Assembly: GCF_002911695.1 (NCBI RefSeq) | Contig: NZ_PQBS01000037.1 | Coordinates: forward strand, 496,938-560,937 | DNA: 64,000 nt | Reading direction: 5' to 3' | DNA from: Gracilimonas amylolytica | GTDB taxonomy: Bacteria > Bacteroidota > Rhodothermia > Balneolales > Balneolaceae | In this document: one piece after another, positions 62,960 through 64,000 of the stretch | Position numbering within the stretch: the first letter of the stretch is position 1 | How the letters are laid out: every line of letters starts with the position of its first letter | Made by a program: the position numbers and the translations under genes | The notes under the pieces: generated by a model | Seen by the model: the letters and a program-made list of their open reading frames with translations, nothing else | Told to the model about the DNA's origin: nothing | The model's database searches: none

Positions 62960-63973
62960 ATGGATCTCACAAATCTAACCCACTTTATTGGTATAGATAT
63001 TTCTAAAGATACCCTGGACTGCTGGCACCGTCCTTCCGGGGAACATATGCAGTGCGCAAATTGCGAGTCCGGTTTCCAACAACTAAACCAGTGGATAACC
63101 GAGGCGGGATGTACCGACCAGAACAGTGTTATTTGTATGGAGGACACCGGAATCTATGGTAAACGACTATTGGTTGCGTTAACCCAAATGGGATGGAGAT
63201 GCTCGGTAGAAAAGACCACCATATTGGAAAAGGTGGGCCCGGACCACCATCGTAAAGATGACCAGTTTGATGCTCAGCTACTGGCTGAATACGCGGATCG
63301 TTTTGCTGATCAGTTATCACTGAGCACCCCGGCAGAGCCGGTATTAGATCAGCTTCAACAACTCTATGCTGAACGTCGCCGGCTGATACGCCAGCAAACG
63401 GCCACCAAAACCAAGCAAACGCAATCGGCCCAACAGCCGGACTGCCCGGAGCTGGTGCGCCAGGGGTGGGAAGAGCAACTACAGTTATTTGACAACCATA
63501 TTGCCCAGTTGGAACAGCACATTCGGCAGTGCATACAAACCCATGATGGGCTGCAGGAATACTACGACTTGCTGGTCAGTATTCCTGGTATTGGAGAAGT
63601 TACCGCCTGGATGTGGCTGATTCTCTTTTTTGGAGAACAAAAATTGAATCCTAAGGCTATTTCCTCCCGTTTTGGAGTAGCTCCCCATAGTCATAGTTCA
63701 GGAAGTTCGGTGCGTGGGAAAACGCGTTCTTCCGGCCATGGAAGTGCAGAAGCACGTTCTACGTTAACCATGGCAGCCCGCTCGGCCAGTACACACAACG
63801 ATAAATTCAGTGCCTATAAACAGAAAAAACTGGAGGAAGGTAAGCCTTGGCCGGTAGTTCGTAATAACCTGGTAAACAAATTAATCACTATTATATGTGC
63901 CATATGGAACAGCCAAACTTGCTATAAATCAAACCATGAATCCAGATTCGACAAACAAAAAAAGGCTGCTTAG
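62960..63973 (+). CDS. IS110-family transposase/recombinase
   Basis: 337 residues, a usual full length. The N-terminal RuvC-like (DEDD) domain has Asp13 in HFIGIDISKD, Glu61 in CMEDTGIYG, and Asp101/Asp104 in RKDDQFDAQLLAEYA. A coiled-coil linker (~110-195) follows. The C-terminal Tnp domain has the helix-hairpin-helix SIPGIGEVTAWMW (~208-220) and a serine-rich stretch HSSGSSVRGKTRSSGHG (~243-260) that should hold the catalytic serine. All key residues are present, so it appears active. It uses RNA-guided strand exchange in characterised relatives. Confidence 0.95.
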   Translation: MDLTNLTHFIGIDISKDTLDCWHRPSGEHMQCANCESGFQQLNQWITEAGCTDQNSVICMEDTGIYGKRLLVALTQMGWRCSVEKTTILEKVGPDHHRKDDQFDAQLLAEYADRFADQLSLSTPAEPVLDQLQQLYAERRRLIRQQTATKTKQTQSAQQPDCPELVRQGWEEQLQLFDNHIAQLEQHIRQCIQTHDGLQEYYDLLVSIPGIGEVTAWMWLILFFGEQKLNPKAISSRFGVAPHSHSSGSSVRGKTRSSGHGSAEARSTLTMAARSASTHNDKFSAYKQKKLEEGKPWPVVRNNLVNKLITIICAIWNSQTCYKSNHESRFDKQKKAA

Positions 63974-64000
63974 TACTTGATTAAGTCATAGCATTCGGGA

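Larger units (their letters stand above)
62771..64000 (+). mobile_element. IS110-family insertion sequence (ends not resolved)
   Basis: Consists of the structured 5' non-coding flank and an intact IS110-type recombinase. IS110 elements lack terminal inverted repeats, so the left boundary is a guess and the right boundary may lie at or beyond the window edge. Only 27 bp follow the recombinase stop. Confidence 0.7.

Overview
The window reads as a chromosomal segment of a Gram-negative bacterium of the Bacteroidota/FCB group. The closest fit I can suggest is a Balneolota-type marine organism (Balneola/Gracilimonas-like), inferred from gene content and not from any search. Supporting signs are a type IX secretion plug-type (DUF5103) lipoprotein, DUF5117-type zinc metalloprotease, tricorn-like S41 protease, CarboxypepD_reg and PKD surface proteins, an F-type ATP synthase cluster without atpD/atpC, and several TAnnTTTG elements (the -7 box of the Bacteroidota housekeeping sigma factor) just upstream of starts. 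Base composition looks even and in the mid-40s % G+C by eye, except near the right end.

Layout. 1-4.8 kb: 3' part of RNase R, then a secreted metallopeptidase/TolB propeller/outer-membrane barrel fusion. 4.8-12.1 kb (minus): a DUF5103 lipoprotein, dapF, holB and ccmB in a tight run, then a tricorn-like protease. 12.2-19.6 kb (plus): PTS EIIA, PBP4-type dacB, a sigma-54 response regulator and folD packed together, then a five-PAS soluble histidine kinase and a small unknown protein behind striking hairpins. 19.6-23.8 kb: guaB, a glycosyltransferase, and an M23 peptidase/bactofilin pair likely acting in cell shape. 23.8-29.5 kb: ATP synthase genes atpZ-I-B-E-F-H-A-G, whose last stop codon shares a base with a tRNA-Ser(UGA), closed by a strong terminator.

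29.5-38.2 kb: TolC-like and MlaC-like genes, followed by a surface-polysaccharide group (GT-A transferase, membrane protein, Wzi-like porin; on the other strand a sulfotransferase, a GT2 transferase and a Wzx-type flippase). 38.3-45.5 kb: a CrtC/AttH-like lipocalin, an HTTM membrane protein with its partner, an RND/MMPL exporter and a COG2509 FAD protein. 45.7-48.6 kb: the trkA-trkH potassium uptake operon. 48.7-56.8 kb (minus): a three-gene operon of a Cache/HAMP histidine kinase, a FecR-domain secreted protein and a 1398-residue PKD-repeat protein, which I consider the most likely undescribed signalling module here. 56.9-61.1 kb: a small winged-helix protein, a zinc metalloprotease lipoprotein and alanine dehydrogenase.

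61.1-64 kb is accessory: a nested inverted-repeat element, a surface CarboxypepD-like protein, and an IS110-family recombinase. A structured leader in front of the recombinase is a good candidate for its bridge RNA. I saw no rRNA, CRISPR array, prophage or recognisable defence system.
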